Shown here: positions 55,915 to 64,000 of the stretch, piece after piece
Numbering within the stretch: the first letter of the stretch is position 1
Layout of the letters: each line of letters opens with the position of its first letter
Assembly (NCBI GenBank): GCA_948736885.1
Contig: CAPXWY010000004.1
Location: 5,288-69,287 of the forward strand
DNA length: 64,000 nucleotides
Direction: 5' to 3'
Origin: an uncultured Alistipes sp.
Lineage (GTDB): Bacteria > Bacteroidota > Bacteroidia > Bacteroidales > Rikenellaceae
Program-made: the position numbers and the translations under genes
Notes under the pieces: generated by a model
What the model was told of the DNA's origin: nothing
The model's database searches: none
Seen by the model: only the letters and a program-made list of their open reading frames with translations

Positions 55915-58900
55915 TTAGAATTTCAGGTTGACGCCGAAAGTGAACGTGCTCGTCAACGGGTAGATGTAGGTGCTGCCGTCCGAGCCCTCGGGGTCGATGC
56001 CCAACTCCTTCAACGCGTTGTCGAAAGTATAGACGTTGTTGGCGTTGAAGTAGAGACGCAGCGCGCGTATGCGGCTCCGGGCCAGCTTGCCGCGGCTCAT
56101 GTCGAACGTATAACCCAATTCGATGTTCTTGATCTTGAAATAGTTGCTCGACCTCATCCAGAAATCGCTCTGGAGATAGTTGTAGTGCTCCGTATTGGGG
56201 TCGAAGACCATGCGCGGATAGGTGATCTTCTCGCCGGCGGCATAGCGCTCGGCCGTCCAGCGGCCGTCGTACATCCATTTCCAGGCGTTGCCGGCCTTCT
56301 TGAAGAACGGCATCGTGTAGCCCTTGTTCAGATAGTAGGACCCGTTGGCCGAACCGACGAAGAGCACGCGCAGGTCGAAGCCCTTCCAGCCCACCATCGC
56401 CTTAGCGTTGAAATGGTACTCGGCATAGTTGGGATAGCCGATCGGCGCAATATCCTTGTTGTCGATCAGCCCGTCGCCGTTCAGGTCGACATAGCGGATG
56501 TCGCCCAGCGTGGCGCGGTTGCCGTTGAAGGTGTTGTAGGGACGATTGGCCAGCTCCTCGGGCGTATTGTAGAGTCCGTCGGTCTTCAGACCGAAGCGCT
56601 GACCGATCGAAAAGCCCGTCTGGTTCATCCACGGATAGGGATTCTGCGCTTCGGCCTTGTAGACGATCTTGTTGCGCGCGAAGCTCACGTCGCCGCTCAC
56701 GCCGTAGCGCCAGTCGTCCTTGCGGTCCTCCCAGGCTACCTGGAGTTCGAAACCCTGGTTCTTCGTGATACCCACGTTGACGGGAGGCACGCTGCCCGAA
56801 TCCACACCGTAGATGCCCGGAATCGTGCCGAGCGTCGTGAGGATGTTGTTGCGGTCCTCGCGGAACCAGTCGGCCGTGATCGAAAGGCGGTCGCGGAACA
56901 GGCGGGCCTCCAGACCCACGTCGTACTTGCGGGCGCGCTCCCACGTGATGTCCGGATTGCCGATCACGCCCTCCGTGGCACCGGCCCAGTAGGGATTGGA
57001 CGACGAACCGTTCGACGAACCCAGCCAGTAGCCGCCCTGGTTGAGGTTGTAGGTGCTCGGCAGGTAGTAGAAACGGCGGCTGCCGCCCAGGCGGTCGTTG
57101 CCGACCTCACCGTACGAAGCGCGGACCTTGAGGAACGTCAGAATGTCGTTCTGCGGAAAGAACTCCTCGCTGGTCGGCACCCAGCCCACCGAGTAGGCGG
57201 GGAACAAGCCGAAGCGGTGTCCCTTGGCGAACTGCTCCGTACCGTTGTAGCCGACATTGACTTCGGCCATGTAGCGGTTCTTGTAGTTGTAGGTCACGCG
57301 GCCCACGAAGCCCATCACGCCCGAAGGCACGTTGTAGGAGTCGCTCGGCATCGTATAGCGCGAGGCCTTGGCCAGTAGGAGCGCCGAAATGTTGTGGTCG
57401 TTGAAGCTGCCCGACCAGTCGATGCCCGCGTCGAGATAGAGCTTGTTCCAGTTGCTGTAGCCCCACGACTCGAACGAACCGCCGCCCATGCCGCCGCCGA
57501 AGAACTGATAGAGGGTCGGATCGTCGGGATTGCGCTGCACCGAGTAGGTCGGAATCGAGGGACGGTAGCGCACCGTGCGGTTGTAGTTGTCCTGGTAGTT
57601 GACCGTACCGTAGATGCGCAGGCCGTCGACGATGTAGTCCATCGAGTGCTCGAGCTTGACCGTATTGTCCAGCAGCGAGTTGTAGATCGTATTGGTGCCG
57701 GCGGTCAGCAGGCTCACGATGGCGTTCTGCGAGCCGAGCGAGCTGCCGGTCTTGATGCCCAGCGGGTTGGTCGGCGAACCGGCCGTTCCGGCGAACGCAT
57801 CGATCAGATGGCCGTCGACCATGCCCGGCGAAATGAAGGGATTCGCCTCGTAGATATACTGCATGATGGCCTTGTAGCGGGCCGAGAGGTCATAGGGATC
57901 GTTGCCGCTGCTCAGACCCTCCGAACGGCCGAACTGGCCGGCCGTGTTGACCGACACCTTCCAGCGCTTGGCGATCTGGATGTCGAAATTCGAACGGAAG
58001 TTGTAGCGGTCGAACGACGACCCGGTGCGGGCGTCGTGGTAGGTGTAGTCGGTGGTGATGCCGTCCTGCGAGAAGTAGCCGAACGACACGAAATACTTCA
58101 CGCGCTCGGTGCCGCCCGCCACGTTGACATTGACCTGCATCTGCGGCGCCACGCGGTCGAACATCTCCTTGTAGAGGTCGCGGCTGGCGTAGTAGAGCGC
58201 CGGCGAACGCTTGAGCTGCTCGCGCTTCTCGGGCGAAAGGTTGGTCATGGCGTCCACCTCGACCGGCGTATAGTCGCGGTTGTTCTTGAACTTCCACAGA
58301 TCGTAGTCGTCGAAGATGTAGGTCGACAGGCCCTCGTTACCGGCGAAGCTGTTCTGTTCGTGGCGGATCGCCTCATTGCGCAGCAGGGCGTATTCGTAGG
58401 AGTTCACGCCCTTCTGCAAGGCCGAAGCGCACGTGAAACCGTAGTTCAAGGAGAAATTGACGGTCGGCGCACCCGTGTTGCCGCGGCGCGTCGTCACGAT
58501 GATGACGCCGTTGGCGCCTCGGATGCCGTAAACGGCCGTCGACGAAGCGTCTTTCAGCACGCTGATACCCTGTATTTCGTTGGCATCCATCGCATTGAGC
58601 TCGGCCATCGCCTGCTCCGACGACTGCTCCACACCGTCGATGACGATCAGCGGCGCCGCGGAGCCGTAGGTCGCTACGCCGCGGATGCGGATGTCGGCGG
58701 CATTGTGGCCCGGTTCGCCCGAAGCCTGCAAGCCGCCCACGCCGGGCGTGTTGCCGATCAGCGCATTGGAGATGTTGGCCACGGGGGTGGAAACGAGGTC
58801 GGCTCCCTTCACCGAAGAGATCGAACCCGTCACGTTCACCTTCTTCTGCACGGCATAGGCCGTCACCACGACCTCTTCGGCCATGATGGCCTCCTCCTGC

Positions 58901-59196
58901 AGCGTTACGTCGATGACGCTCCGCACGCCGACGCGTTCGCTGTGCGACGTATAGCCGATGAACGAGAACTCCAGTTCGTCGTCGCCCGACGCCTTGATCG
59001 CATACCGGCCGTCGGACATCGTGATGGCACCGGTCGCGGTGCCCTTCACCATGACGGTAACACCCGCCAAAGCGGCCCCATTCTCATCTTTGACGGTACC
59101 CGTCACCTGCGACTGCGCCGCCGCCCCCGAGGGAAACAGCACGCCCAGCAGGAGCATCAGCCCGTACAACAAGGACGTTTTGAAGATTTTTACCAT
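55915..59196 (-). CDS. SusC-like TonB-dependent transporter (pair 1)
   Basis: 1093 residues: signal peptide (about 1-27), a carboxypeptidase-regulatory-like domain (QSQVTGTVKDENGAALAGVT), a TonB box-like EEVVVTAYAVQKK near residues 107-119, plug with IRGVATYGSAAPLIVIDGVE and ISVLKDASSTAVYGIRGANG, and a barrel ending TFTFGVNLKF. It energises import of mannan fragments through TonB. It starts 16 bases after the GH26 gene. Confidence 0.95.
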   Translation of the reverse strand: MVKIFKTSLLYGLMLLLGVLFPSGAAAQSQVTGTVKDENGAALAGVTVMVKGTATGAITMSDGRYAIKASGDDELEFSFIGYTSHSERVGVRSVIDVTLQEEAIMAEEVVVTAYAVQKKVNVTGSISSVKGADLVSTPVANISNALIGNTPGVGGLQASGEPGHNAADIRIRGVATYGSAAPLIVIDGVEQSSEQAMAELNAMDANEIQGISVLKDASSTAVYGIRGANGVIIVTTRRGNTGAPTVNFSLNYGFTCASALQKGVNSYEYALLRNEAIRHEQNSFAGNEGLSTYIFDDYDLWKFKNNRDYTPVEVDAMTNLSPEKREQLKRSPALYYASRDLYKEMFDRVAPQMQVNVNVAGGTERVKYFVSFGYFSQDGITTDYTYHDARTGSSFDRYNFRSNFDIQIAKRWKVSVNTAGQFGRSEGLSSGNDPYDLSARYKAIMQYIYEANPFISPGMVDGHLIDAFAGTAGSPTNPLGIKTGSSLGSQNAIVSLLTAGTNTIYNSLLDNTVKLEHSMDYIVDGLRIYGTVNYQDNYNRTVRYRPSIPTYSVQRNPDDPTLYQFFGGGMGGGSFESWGYSNWNKLYLDAGIDWSGSFNDHNISALLLAKASRYTMPSDSYNVPSGVMGFVGRVTYNYKNRYMAEVNVGYNGTEQFAKGHRFGLFPAYSVGWVPTSEEFFPQNDILTFLKVRASYGEVGNDRLGGSRRFYYLPSTYNLNQGGYWLGSSNGSSSNPYWAGATEGVIGNPDITWERARKYDVGLEARLFRDRLSITADWFREDRNNILTTLGTIPGIYGVDSGSVPPVNVGITKNQGFELQVAWEDRKDDWRYGVSGDVSFARNKIVYKAEAQNPYPWMNQTGFSIGQRFGLKTDGLYNTPEELANRPYNTFNGNRATLGDIRYVDLNGDGLIDNKDIAPIGYPNYAEYHFNAKAMVGWKGFDLRVLFVGSANGSYYLNKGYTMPFFKKAGNAWKWMYDGRWTAERYAAGEKITYPRMVFDPNTEHYNYLQSDFWMRSSNYFKIKNIELGYTFDMSRGKLARSRIRALRLYFNANNVYTFDNALKELGIDPEGSDGSTYIYPLTSTFTFGVNLKF

Positions 59197-59212
59197 AGGA
59201 TTTAAGGTTGTT

Positions 59213-60568
59213 TTAGGTTGTTTGCAAATCGGGGCACTCGACCGTCACCCCTTCGACCATCCGGTACATCGGCGGAAGATCGGCGCTGAAGAGCGAACGG
59301 GAGCGGGAGTACATGATCCGGAAATTCTCCTCGGAGGGATGTCCCGGATAGACAGAGTAGAAATGCTTGTCGGATTCGTTGGGGCCGACATACTTGTTGC
59401 GCCACATGACCACCATCGAGACCCGCTGGCCGGTGAGCGGCGTCAACAGACACCGAGTCCAGTAATCCTCATTGGTAAAGGACTCCTGGCCCGTTTCGGT
59501 CACACCGCAGGGCTTGCGCTTTTCGAGCGAAAGGGCCGAGATGGCTTTCAGATTGGAGGAGAAGGCGGCGGTGTTGAGACCGTGGTAGCAGTCCATGCCG
59601 ATGAAGTCGACCCATTCGTCGCCCGGCCAGCGGAAAAGCAGGCGCCCTTTCGCATCGGCATACTCGCCGTCCATCTGCGGCGAGACGGCATAGATAAGAT
59701 TGTGTACCCCGCGCGTGTCGCGCAGATGGCGCACGGTCATCCGCCAAAGAGCGATGAACTGCTCCTCGGTGGTGCATTTCGAGCCCCACCACGACCACGT
59801 CTGCGTGTGTTCATGATAGGGACGGAAGACAAAGGGAACGAGCGTGCCGTCGGCGGCTTTGAGATCGAGTGCGAAGTCGGCCAGGCGGTCGAGCCAGCCC
59901 AGGTAGGCCGTATGCTGCGCGGAACCTTCGGTCAGAATCGAAGCCACCACGTTATCGTTGCTGTTGTCCCACGAATCGCCGCCGGTCACGGGATTGTTCA
60001 GGTGGCAGCAGGCCACGATGACCTCGCCGCGGGCATGGGCTTCCAGCATCACACGGCGCCGGATGGCGTTCTCGCGCTTGTCGTAGTCGTAGGAAGCGCG
60101 GTTGTCCATCACCGACGCCAGATCGACGCTGAAGACGGCAGGATAGTCGCCGCAGACGGCCTTGGTGTCCGAGCCGCCCGGCTCGTCGTACCAATAGCGG
60201 CCGTACCACAGATCGTCGTGATGGCCGAACATGAAGCCGCGGGCCGCCACCGCCCACAGATTCGAATAGAGGGCTTTGGTTTCGGCCGTGGCCACGGGGT
60301 CCACCATCGTAAGGCGGACGAGCTCGGGATTGTCGGGCTCGGGATTGTCGGGATTGTCGGGATTGGTTCCGCCGCCGTCTTCGCCGCCCTGGTTTCCGCC
60401 GCCGTCAGGCTGCGGCTTGAGGGGGGGGGACGGAATCTCTATGTCGCTGCCGCCGCACGCCGGCATCGACACAGCGATTCCTATGCAGCAGACCGCCGCA
60501 CAGAACAGACGCAGGAAGCGCCGGACGGAATCACCGAAAGATTGCATGGGTAACATGACCGGAAGCAT
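59213..60568 (-). CDS. GH26 endo-beta-mannanase lipoprotein
   Basis: 451 residues from the ATG at 60568, which overlaps the upstream stop (TGATG); an ATG at 60547 is an alternative. The lipobox SMPAC (Cys38) is followed by a low-complexity Pro/Gly/Asn/Asp linker (about 39-82), placing the enzyme away from the membrane. GH26 catalysis: FRPYHEHTQ with acid/base Glu253 and VTETGQE with nucleophile Glu359; W-rich subsite (SWWGSK). Probably the surface endo-mannanase. A C9 run encodes Ser-Pro-Pro-Leu at residues 47-50 (60421-60429). Confidence 0.92.
   Translation of the reverse strand: MLPVMLPMQSFGDSVRRFLRLFCAAVCCIGIAVSMPACGGSDIEIPSPPLKPQPDGGGNQGGEDGGGTNPDNPDNPEPDNPELVRLTMVDPVATAETKALYSNLWAVAARGFMFGHHDDLWYGRYWYDEPGGSDTKAVCGDYPAVFSVDLASVMDNRASYDYDKRENAIRRRVMLEAHARGEVIVACCHLNNPVTGGDSWDNSNDNVVASILTEGSAQHTAYLGWLDRLADFALDLKAADGTLVPFVFRPYHEHTQTWSWWGSKCTTEEQFIALWRMTVRHLRDTRGVHNLIYAVSPQMDGEYADAKGRLLFRWPGDEWVDFIGMDCYHGLNTAAFSSNLKAISALSLEKRKPCGVTETGQESFTNEDYWTRCLLTPLTGQRVSMVVMWRNKYVGPNESDKHFYSVYPGHPSEENFRIMYSRSRSLFSADLPPMYRMVEGVTVECPDLQTT
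60421..60429. repeat. G9 homopolymer inside the GH26 gene
   Basis: Nine consecutive G on the plus strand (C on the coding strand) just after the lipobox region. A one-base slip would abolish nearly all of the enzyme. Confidence 0.85.
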
Positions 60569-61608
60569 CAATACTCGTTTTCAAGCAGCGCGTCGTGGTT
60601 GTCGAGCGGCTTGTCCGACGACTTCTTCATCAGATAGAACGTATGGCGGATGTTGTTCACATACCAACGATCGTCCGACCAATCGTCCATCCCGTTGGTG
60701 AAAGGACCCGGATGTTCGCGGTAGAACGACAAACCGTCTACCGGAACCTGCTTGTCCCAAAAATCGTGAGTTCCCCCCCCCAACTGCTTCGACGTCCAGA
60801 GCGGGGTCGTGCAGTCGGCGTCCTCCCAGGCATAGAAGGTAACATCGCCCGAAGAAGGATTCTTCGCCCAGCGCGCCTTGCCCTTGGGCAGAATGCGGTA
60901 CTTGCCATTCACATCCTTTTCAGACTTGTTCTGATACATGTAATTGGCCCATTTGCCATCGTCGCCCGGCAGGTTGAGGATCGTGCCGTAGCTCACGCCC
61001 GTCTGCTCGTCGACGCGGGCGAGCTTGAAGCTGACCGTATTGTCGTCCTCGTCGGTAGGCATGTATCCTTCGCCCCATTGCCACCATTTGTCCATAGCCG
61101 TCGACATGACGATACTGCCGTCGAAACCTCCGAGCACAATGAATGCGCTCTTCGGAGCGCTGCCGTCGAGAATACCGCCGCGGGGATCGAACAGATAGAC
61201 GCCCTCGAGCGGCTCTTCGAAAGCGCTGTAGGAGACGCTATACTCGCGCGTTTCGCCCGTCTCGGCGGTTACGACGAACGAACCCTTGCCGCTGCTCAGG
61301 TCCAGCGTACTGCCCGCCTGTACCGAGGCCGTAGCGCCGTACTGCAGTTCGATACCCTCCACCTTGACCGCCGCCATATCGTTGATGGCGCCCGTGACGA
61401 GCCGCACCGACACGGCACCCTCGTCGTCATGCCGCCAATCGTGGGTGATGACGGCTTCTCCGATCTGATTCTCCAGCCGGAAGCTCACCGGCGTGCGTTC
61501 GCGCAGCCACGGATCGACCATGTCAGGCGCCGACGATTCGTTCTCGTAGCAACCGCCCAGCAAGGCCCCCGCACATACGCAGAACAGAGGAAGCAAAAGT
61601 TTTCGCAT
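60568..61608 (-). CDS. Surface lipoprotein, candidate mannan-binding protein
   Basis: 346 residues with a lipobox LGGC (Cys20). The N-terminal beta-rich domain (SFRLENQIGEAVITHDWRHD, EYSVSYSAFEEP) resembles the Ig-like or cadherin-like start of surface glycan-binding proteins; the rest contains several exposed Trp (KWWQWGEG, DDWSDDRWY). It is the first gene of the mannan operon; no catalytic motif is seen. The function is inferred from position. A G9 run lies at residues 276-279. Confidence 0.7.
   Translation of the reverse strand: MRKLLLPLFCVCAGALLGGCYENESSAPDMVDPWLRERTPVSFRLENQIGEAVITHDWRHDDEGAVSVRLVTGAINDMAAVKVEGIELQYGATASVQAGSTLDLSSGKGSFVVTAETGETREYSVSYSAFEEPLEGVYLFDPRGGILDGSAPKSAFIVLGGFDGSIVMSTAMDKWWQWGEGYMPTDEDDNTVSFKLARVDEQTGVSYGTILNLPGDDGKWANYMYQNKSEKDVNGKYRILPKGKARWAKNPSSGDVTFYAWEDADCTTPLWTSKQLGGGTHDFWDKQVPVDGLSFYREHPGPFTNGMDDWSDDRWYVNNIRHTFYLMKKSSDKPLDNHDALLENEY
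60773..60781. repeat. C9 homopolymer inside the binding-protein gene
   Basis: Nine consecutive C on the plus strand (G on the coding strand, encoding Leu-Gly-Gly-Gly). A slip would cut the protein at about residue 280 of 346. Confidence 0.85.
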
Positions 61609-61699
61609 AAAGGTTTAGGTTTAGGTTGGTTTTTCTTGCCGGTGCAACCCTCCCGCGCGGAATCGTCTCCGTCCGGACAGGGCCGCACTTTCTCTAAAG

Positions 61700-61707
61700 C
61701 AAAAGTA
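61700..61707 (-). promoter_or_regulatory. -7 box of the nine-gene mannan operon
   Basis: The minus strand reads TACTTTTG, a full match, about 92 bases before the first start codon. There is no TTTG at the -33 spacing (the spacer is G/C-rich), which is what one would expect of an activator-dependent promoter. The activator could be the adjacent AraC protein; inference only. Confidence 0.5.
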
Positions 61708-61772
61708 GACAAACCCGCCCGCCCGGTTTGATACATTCTTATCTAAAACCGATACTCAAAGCACCAAACAGA

Positions 61773-61799
61773 ACATCCGGGGCTTTCCGCTCCGGATGT
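61773..61799 (-). terminator. Hairpin after the araC-like gene
   Basis: ACATCCGG (61773-61780) and CCGGATGT (61792-61799) pair 9 bases after the regulator stop. The T-run lies only on the opposite side, so termination strength is uncertain. Confidence 0.5.
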
Positions 61800-61807
61800 C
61801 GACTTTT

Positions 61808-62686
61808 TCAGACGAAGACTTTCTTCGGTAGAAACAGGGTTCGGAACTTGTGCGGCGGCATCCCTTTCTTGCGTTTGAAGATGCGGTTGAAATTGGCCAT
61901 GTTGTTGAAACCGCAGCAGAAGGCGATCTCGGCGATCGTCATGTCGGTGTCGATGAGCATGCGGGCCACATGTCCCAGCCGGATTTCGGTGAGCGTGTCG
62001 ATGAAACTCTGTCCGGTCACCTTCTTGATGAAGCGGCTGAACGAGACGTCGGACATGTTGATGAGCGCCGCCGCCTCCGAGAGCGAGATCTGGCGGTGGA
62101 AGTTCTGGCTCATGTAGGCGAAGACCGTTTCGAGGCGGGCCGAATGCGACTTGAGTTTCTTCTGGACGAACGTCACGTCGGAGAGCACCTCGCGGTCGTG
62201 CGAAAGCGACAGATCGTTCAGAATCATGATCATGTCCAACAGCGGCTTCATCCCCCCGACCGCGCCCTGTTCGTAGAGTTCCTTGATGCGCGGCGCCATG
62301 CGTTCGGTCGTCTCGCGCGAAAAGAGCACCCCGCGCCGCGCTTCGGCGAAAAGCGATTTGAGCGCAGCCATCGGATTGCGGTTCAGCAGCTTGTCGTCCA
62401 GCAGATCGGGGCTGAACTGCAACGTGATTTCATGAATCTCCTCCGACTCGCAGCGGTCGGTGAACCAGGCGTGGGGCGTGTCGCCGCTCACGAGCACCAG
62501 TTCCATGTCGCCGATGCGTCCGACATGATTGCCGATCACGCGCGAGGCCCCCGCAGCGTTCATCACCAAGTTGAGCTCCATCTCCTGATGGGTGTGCAGC
62601 GGGAAGTCGAAACAGGCCTTCTTCCGGGAAAAAATCATAAAGCAGTCGTTATCAGTCAACGGCGTGCTTTCGCGAAGAATCTCCAT
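61808..62686 (-). CDS. AraC-family transcriptional regulator
   Basis: 292 residues from the ATG at 62686 (MEILRESTPLTDNDCFMIFS), which lies just after a good promoter; the open frame upstream is not used. The N-terminal half is a cupin sensor (FPLHTHQEMELNLVMNAAG). The C-terminal 100 residues contain two helix-turn-helix motifs (ISLSEAAALINMSDVSFSRF and MTIAEIAFCCGFNNMANFNR). It stands between the mannan operon and the divergent esterase gene, so it is the likely local activator; the signal would be a sugar. Confidence 0.88.
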   Translation of the reverse strand: MEILRESTPLTDNDCFMIFSRKKACFDFPLHTHQEMELNLVMNAAGASRVIGNHVGRIGDMELVLVSGDTPHAWFTDRCESEEIHEITLQFSPDLLDDKLLNRNPMAALKSLFAEARRGVLFSRETTERMAPRIKELYEQGAVGGMKPLLDMIMILNDLSLSHDREVLSDVTFVQKKLKSHSARLETVFAYMSQNFHRQISLSEAAALINMSDVSFSRFIKKVTGQSFIDTLTEIRLGHVARMLIDTDMTIAEIAFCCGFNNMANFNRIFKRKKGMPPHKFRTLFLPKKVFV

Positions 62687-62712
62687 AGTCAGGTTCGTCA
62701 AGTTGGTTTGCA

Positions 62713-62745
62713 CAAATATAACGATTAATTCCAAATTGCAAAAAA
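62713..62745 (-). promoter_or_regulatory. Promoter of the araC-like gene
   Basis: The minus strand has TTTTTTG (62745-62739), 18 bases, then TATATTTG (62720-62713), a full -7 match, 27 bases before the start at 62686. From about 62740 to 62928 the sequence is very AT-rich with no gene. Confidence 0.65.
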
Positions 62746-62928
62746 TAGATAATAATATTCCGCACACCTATATATAAATACAATTTTGCAAAAGCAACAT
62801 TTAAATAATTGTTAATCAATAATATAAATACAATCAACAGCAATACATCATCAATACAACATTGAAAAACCTACAAGAAAGGATTATATTTGGTTAAAAT
62901 AATATCAATTTCATCTGATAATAAGAGC

Positions 62929-62936
62929 TACCTTTG
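62929..62936 (+). promoter_or_regulatory. -7 box of the carboxylesterase gene
   Basis: TACCTTTG, a full match, about 55 bases before the ATG at 62992. Another TATATTTG occurs at 62885-62892. A reverse GTGAAAGG-type repeat sits in the leader near 62965-62980. Confidence 0.5.
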
Positions 62937-62991
62937 ATTCGGAGAAATCCGATTCGCACCGTTCCGACCTTTCACATTTTACCGACCCCGA

Positions 62992-64000
62992 ATGAAATCA
63001 CCTTCCGACTTCTTCCGCCGCGCCTCGGCCATCGCCGCAGGCGCCTGTGCGCTGGCACTCTGCGTCTTCCCGGCGCAAGGCGCCGAGCGGCACCCCGACC
63101 CCGACGCACAACAGCTCTTCATCGGCGAAAACATCGCCGTGGCCCAAACCGCCTACGGCAAGGTGCGCGGCTTCGTGCTGCGCGACATCTTCTGCTTCCG
63201 CGGCATCCCCTACGGCGCCGACACGGGCGGCGAAAACCGCTTCATGCCGCCCCGACCGCCCGAAGCGTGGGAGGGCGTGCGCCCGGCAGTGGCCTACGGC
63301 GCTTCGGCACCGCAGAGCTACTACGACCGGCGCCCCGAATCCTACTCGATGTTCGTCGACCACTGGAACTACGACCTGATGGGCGAAGACTGCCTGCGTC
63401 TGAACGTATGGACGCCCGCCCTCGACGACGGCAAGCGCCGTCCGGTGCTCGTGTGGCTCCACGGCGGCGGCTTCGCCCGCGGCAACGGCATCGAGCAGGA
63501 CAGCTACGACGGCGAGAACATCGCCCGCTACGGCGACATCGTCTTCTGCTCGGTGAACCACCGGCTCAACGCGTTCGGATTCTCCGACTTCGCATCCGTG
63601 GGCGGCGAGAAATACCGCCGTTCGGGCAACGTCGGGATGCTCGACATCGTGGCCGCCCTGCAATGGGTGCACGACAACATCGCGAACTTCGGCGGCGATC
63701 CCACGAACGTGACGATCATGGGACAGTCGGGCGGCGCCTCGAAAGTCTGCCTGCTCGCCGCCATGCCGGCGGCCAAAGGGCTCTTCCACAAGGCCGTGGC
63801 CCTGAGCGGCGACGCCACGCGCGCCAACGATGCCGCCTACGCCGAACGGCTGGGCGAGACGATCCTGCGCGAAGCGGGGCTCGACGCCTCGCGCATCGAC
63901 GAATTGCAGCGCATGCCCTGGGAAGCATACATGGAGCTGGCCGAACGCGCCAGGCAGCGCATGGCCGACGAGGAGCCGGGCTACCGCACGGGCTTCGCAC
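62992..64000 (+). CDS. Secreted carboxylesterase (type B), 3' end outside window
   Basis: At least 336 residues; the frame runs off the end without a stop. The first residues MKSPSDFFRRASAIAAGACA form a signal peptide with a twin-arginine-like RR. Type-B carboxylesterase motifs: ENRFMPPRPPEAW, GEDCLRLNVWTP, the oxyanion HGGGF and the nucleophile Ser246 in GQSGGAS. It sits divergent from the AraC gene beside the mannan operon, so it may remove acetyl groups from mannan; that is inference. The rest of the triad lies beyond the window. Confidence 0.88.
   Translation, partial: MKSPSDFFRRASAIAAGACALALCVFPAQGAERHPDPDAQQLFIGENIAVAQTAYGKVRGFVLRDIFCFRGIPYGADTGGENRFMPPRPPEAWEGVRPAVAYGASAPQSYYDRRPESYSMFVDHWNYDLMGEDCLRLNVWTPALDDGKRRPVLVWLHGGGFARGNGIEQDSYDGENIARYGDIVFCSVNHRLNAFGFSDFASVGGEKYRRSGNVGMLDIVAALQWVHDNIANFGGDPTNVTIMGQSGGASKVCLLAAMPAAKGLFHKAVALSGDATRANDAAYAERLGETILREAGLDASRIDELQRMPWEAYMELAERARQRMADEEPGYRTGFA

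Overview
The window looks like a chromosomal segment of a GC-rich gut Bacteroidales, most plausibly Alistipes or another Rikenellaceae. The evidence is SusC/SusD pairs, DUF1735 and DUF4924 proteins, -7 boxes of the Bacteroidetes type (TAnnTTTG), few Shine-Dalgarno sequences, the ribosomal gene order rplO-secY-map-infA-rpmJ, and the FISUMP-type protein relics. The genus is inferred from gene content and composition and was not tested by a search. I saw no rRNA operon, CRISPR array, insertion sequence, integrase or prophage.

Region 1 (1-16117, minus strand) is the str/S10/spc ribosomal cluster: rpsL, rpsG, fusA, rpsJ, then rplC to rpsN, then rpsH to rpmJ. It has two interruptions: a structured 126-base gap between rpsJ and rplC, and a roughly 1-kb non-coding spacer between rpsN and rpsH. 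The spacer carries a strong hairpin, a 15-bp tandem repeat and a good promoter facing rpsH, so the cluster is probably at least two transcription units.

Region 2 (16118-36331) is housekeeping and mixed genes: leuS, a secreted esterase, an Xaa-Pro aminopeptidase, a small membrane protein, an EF-G paralogue whose G-domain lacks the catalytic histidine (EF-G2 type), tdk, murA with Asp in place of the fosfomycin-target Cys, rpmH, a DUF4924 protein, a PiT-type phosphate transporter with a PhoU-like tail, a DUF2339 membrane protein, an M48 protease, a hypothetical protein and tRNA-Thr(CGU). Two short, homologous 3' ends of FISUMP/DUF1566-type (C-type-lectin-like) genes lie about 12.4 kb apart with no full-length gene around them. 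A degraded copy of the tRNA-Thr 3' end follows the real tRNA.

Region 3 (36332-64000) appears to be a beta-mannan utilisation locus. A plus-strand operon encodes a lipoprotein with GH5_7-like and GH26 domains in one chain, mannosylglucose phosphorylase (GH130), a GPH-type sugar symporter and cellobiose 2-epimerase: the known mannobiose to mannosyl-glucose to mannose-1-phosphate plus glucose route. Facing it and sharing a terminator is a nine-gene minus-strand operon: a candidate glycan-binding lipoprotein, GH26 mannanase, SusC, SusD, a second SusC and SusD, a DUF1735 lipoprotein, a DUF5060/GH5-like enzyme and a GH2 beta-mannosidase-like enzyme. Upstream lie an AraC-family regulator and a divergent secreted carboxylesterase cut by the window end. 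In the expected scheme, surface mannanases cut mannan, the SusCD pairs import oligosaccharides, GH2 and GH5-like enzymes trim them, and the symporter, epimerase and phosphorylase finish mannobiose in the cytoplasm.
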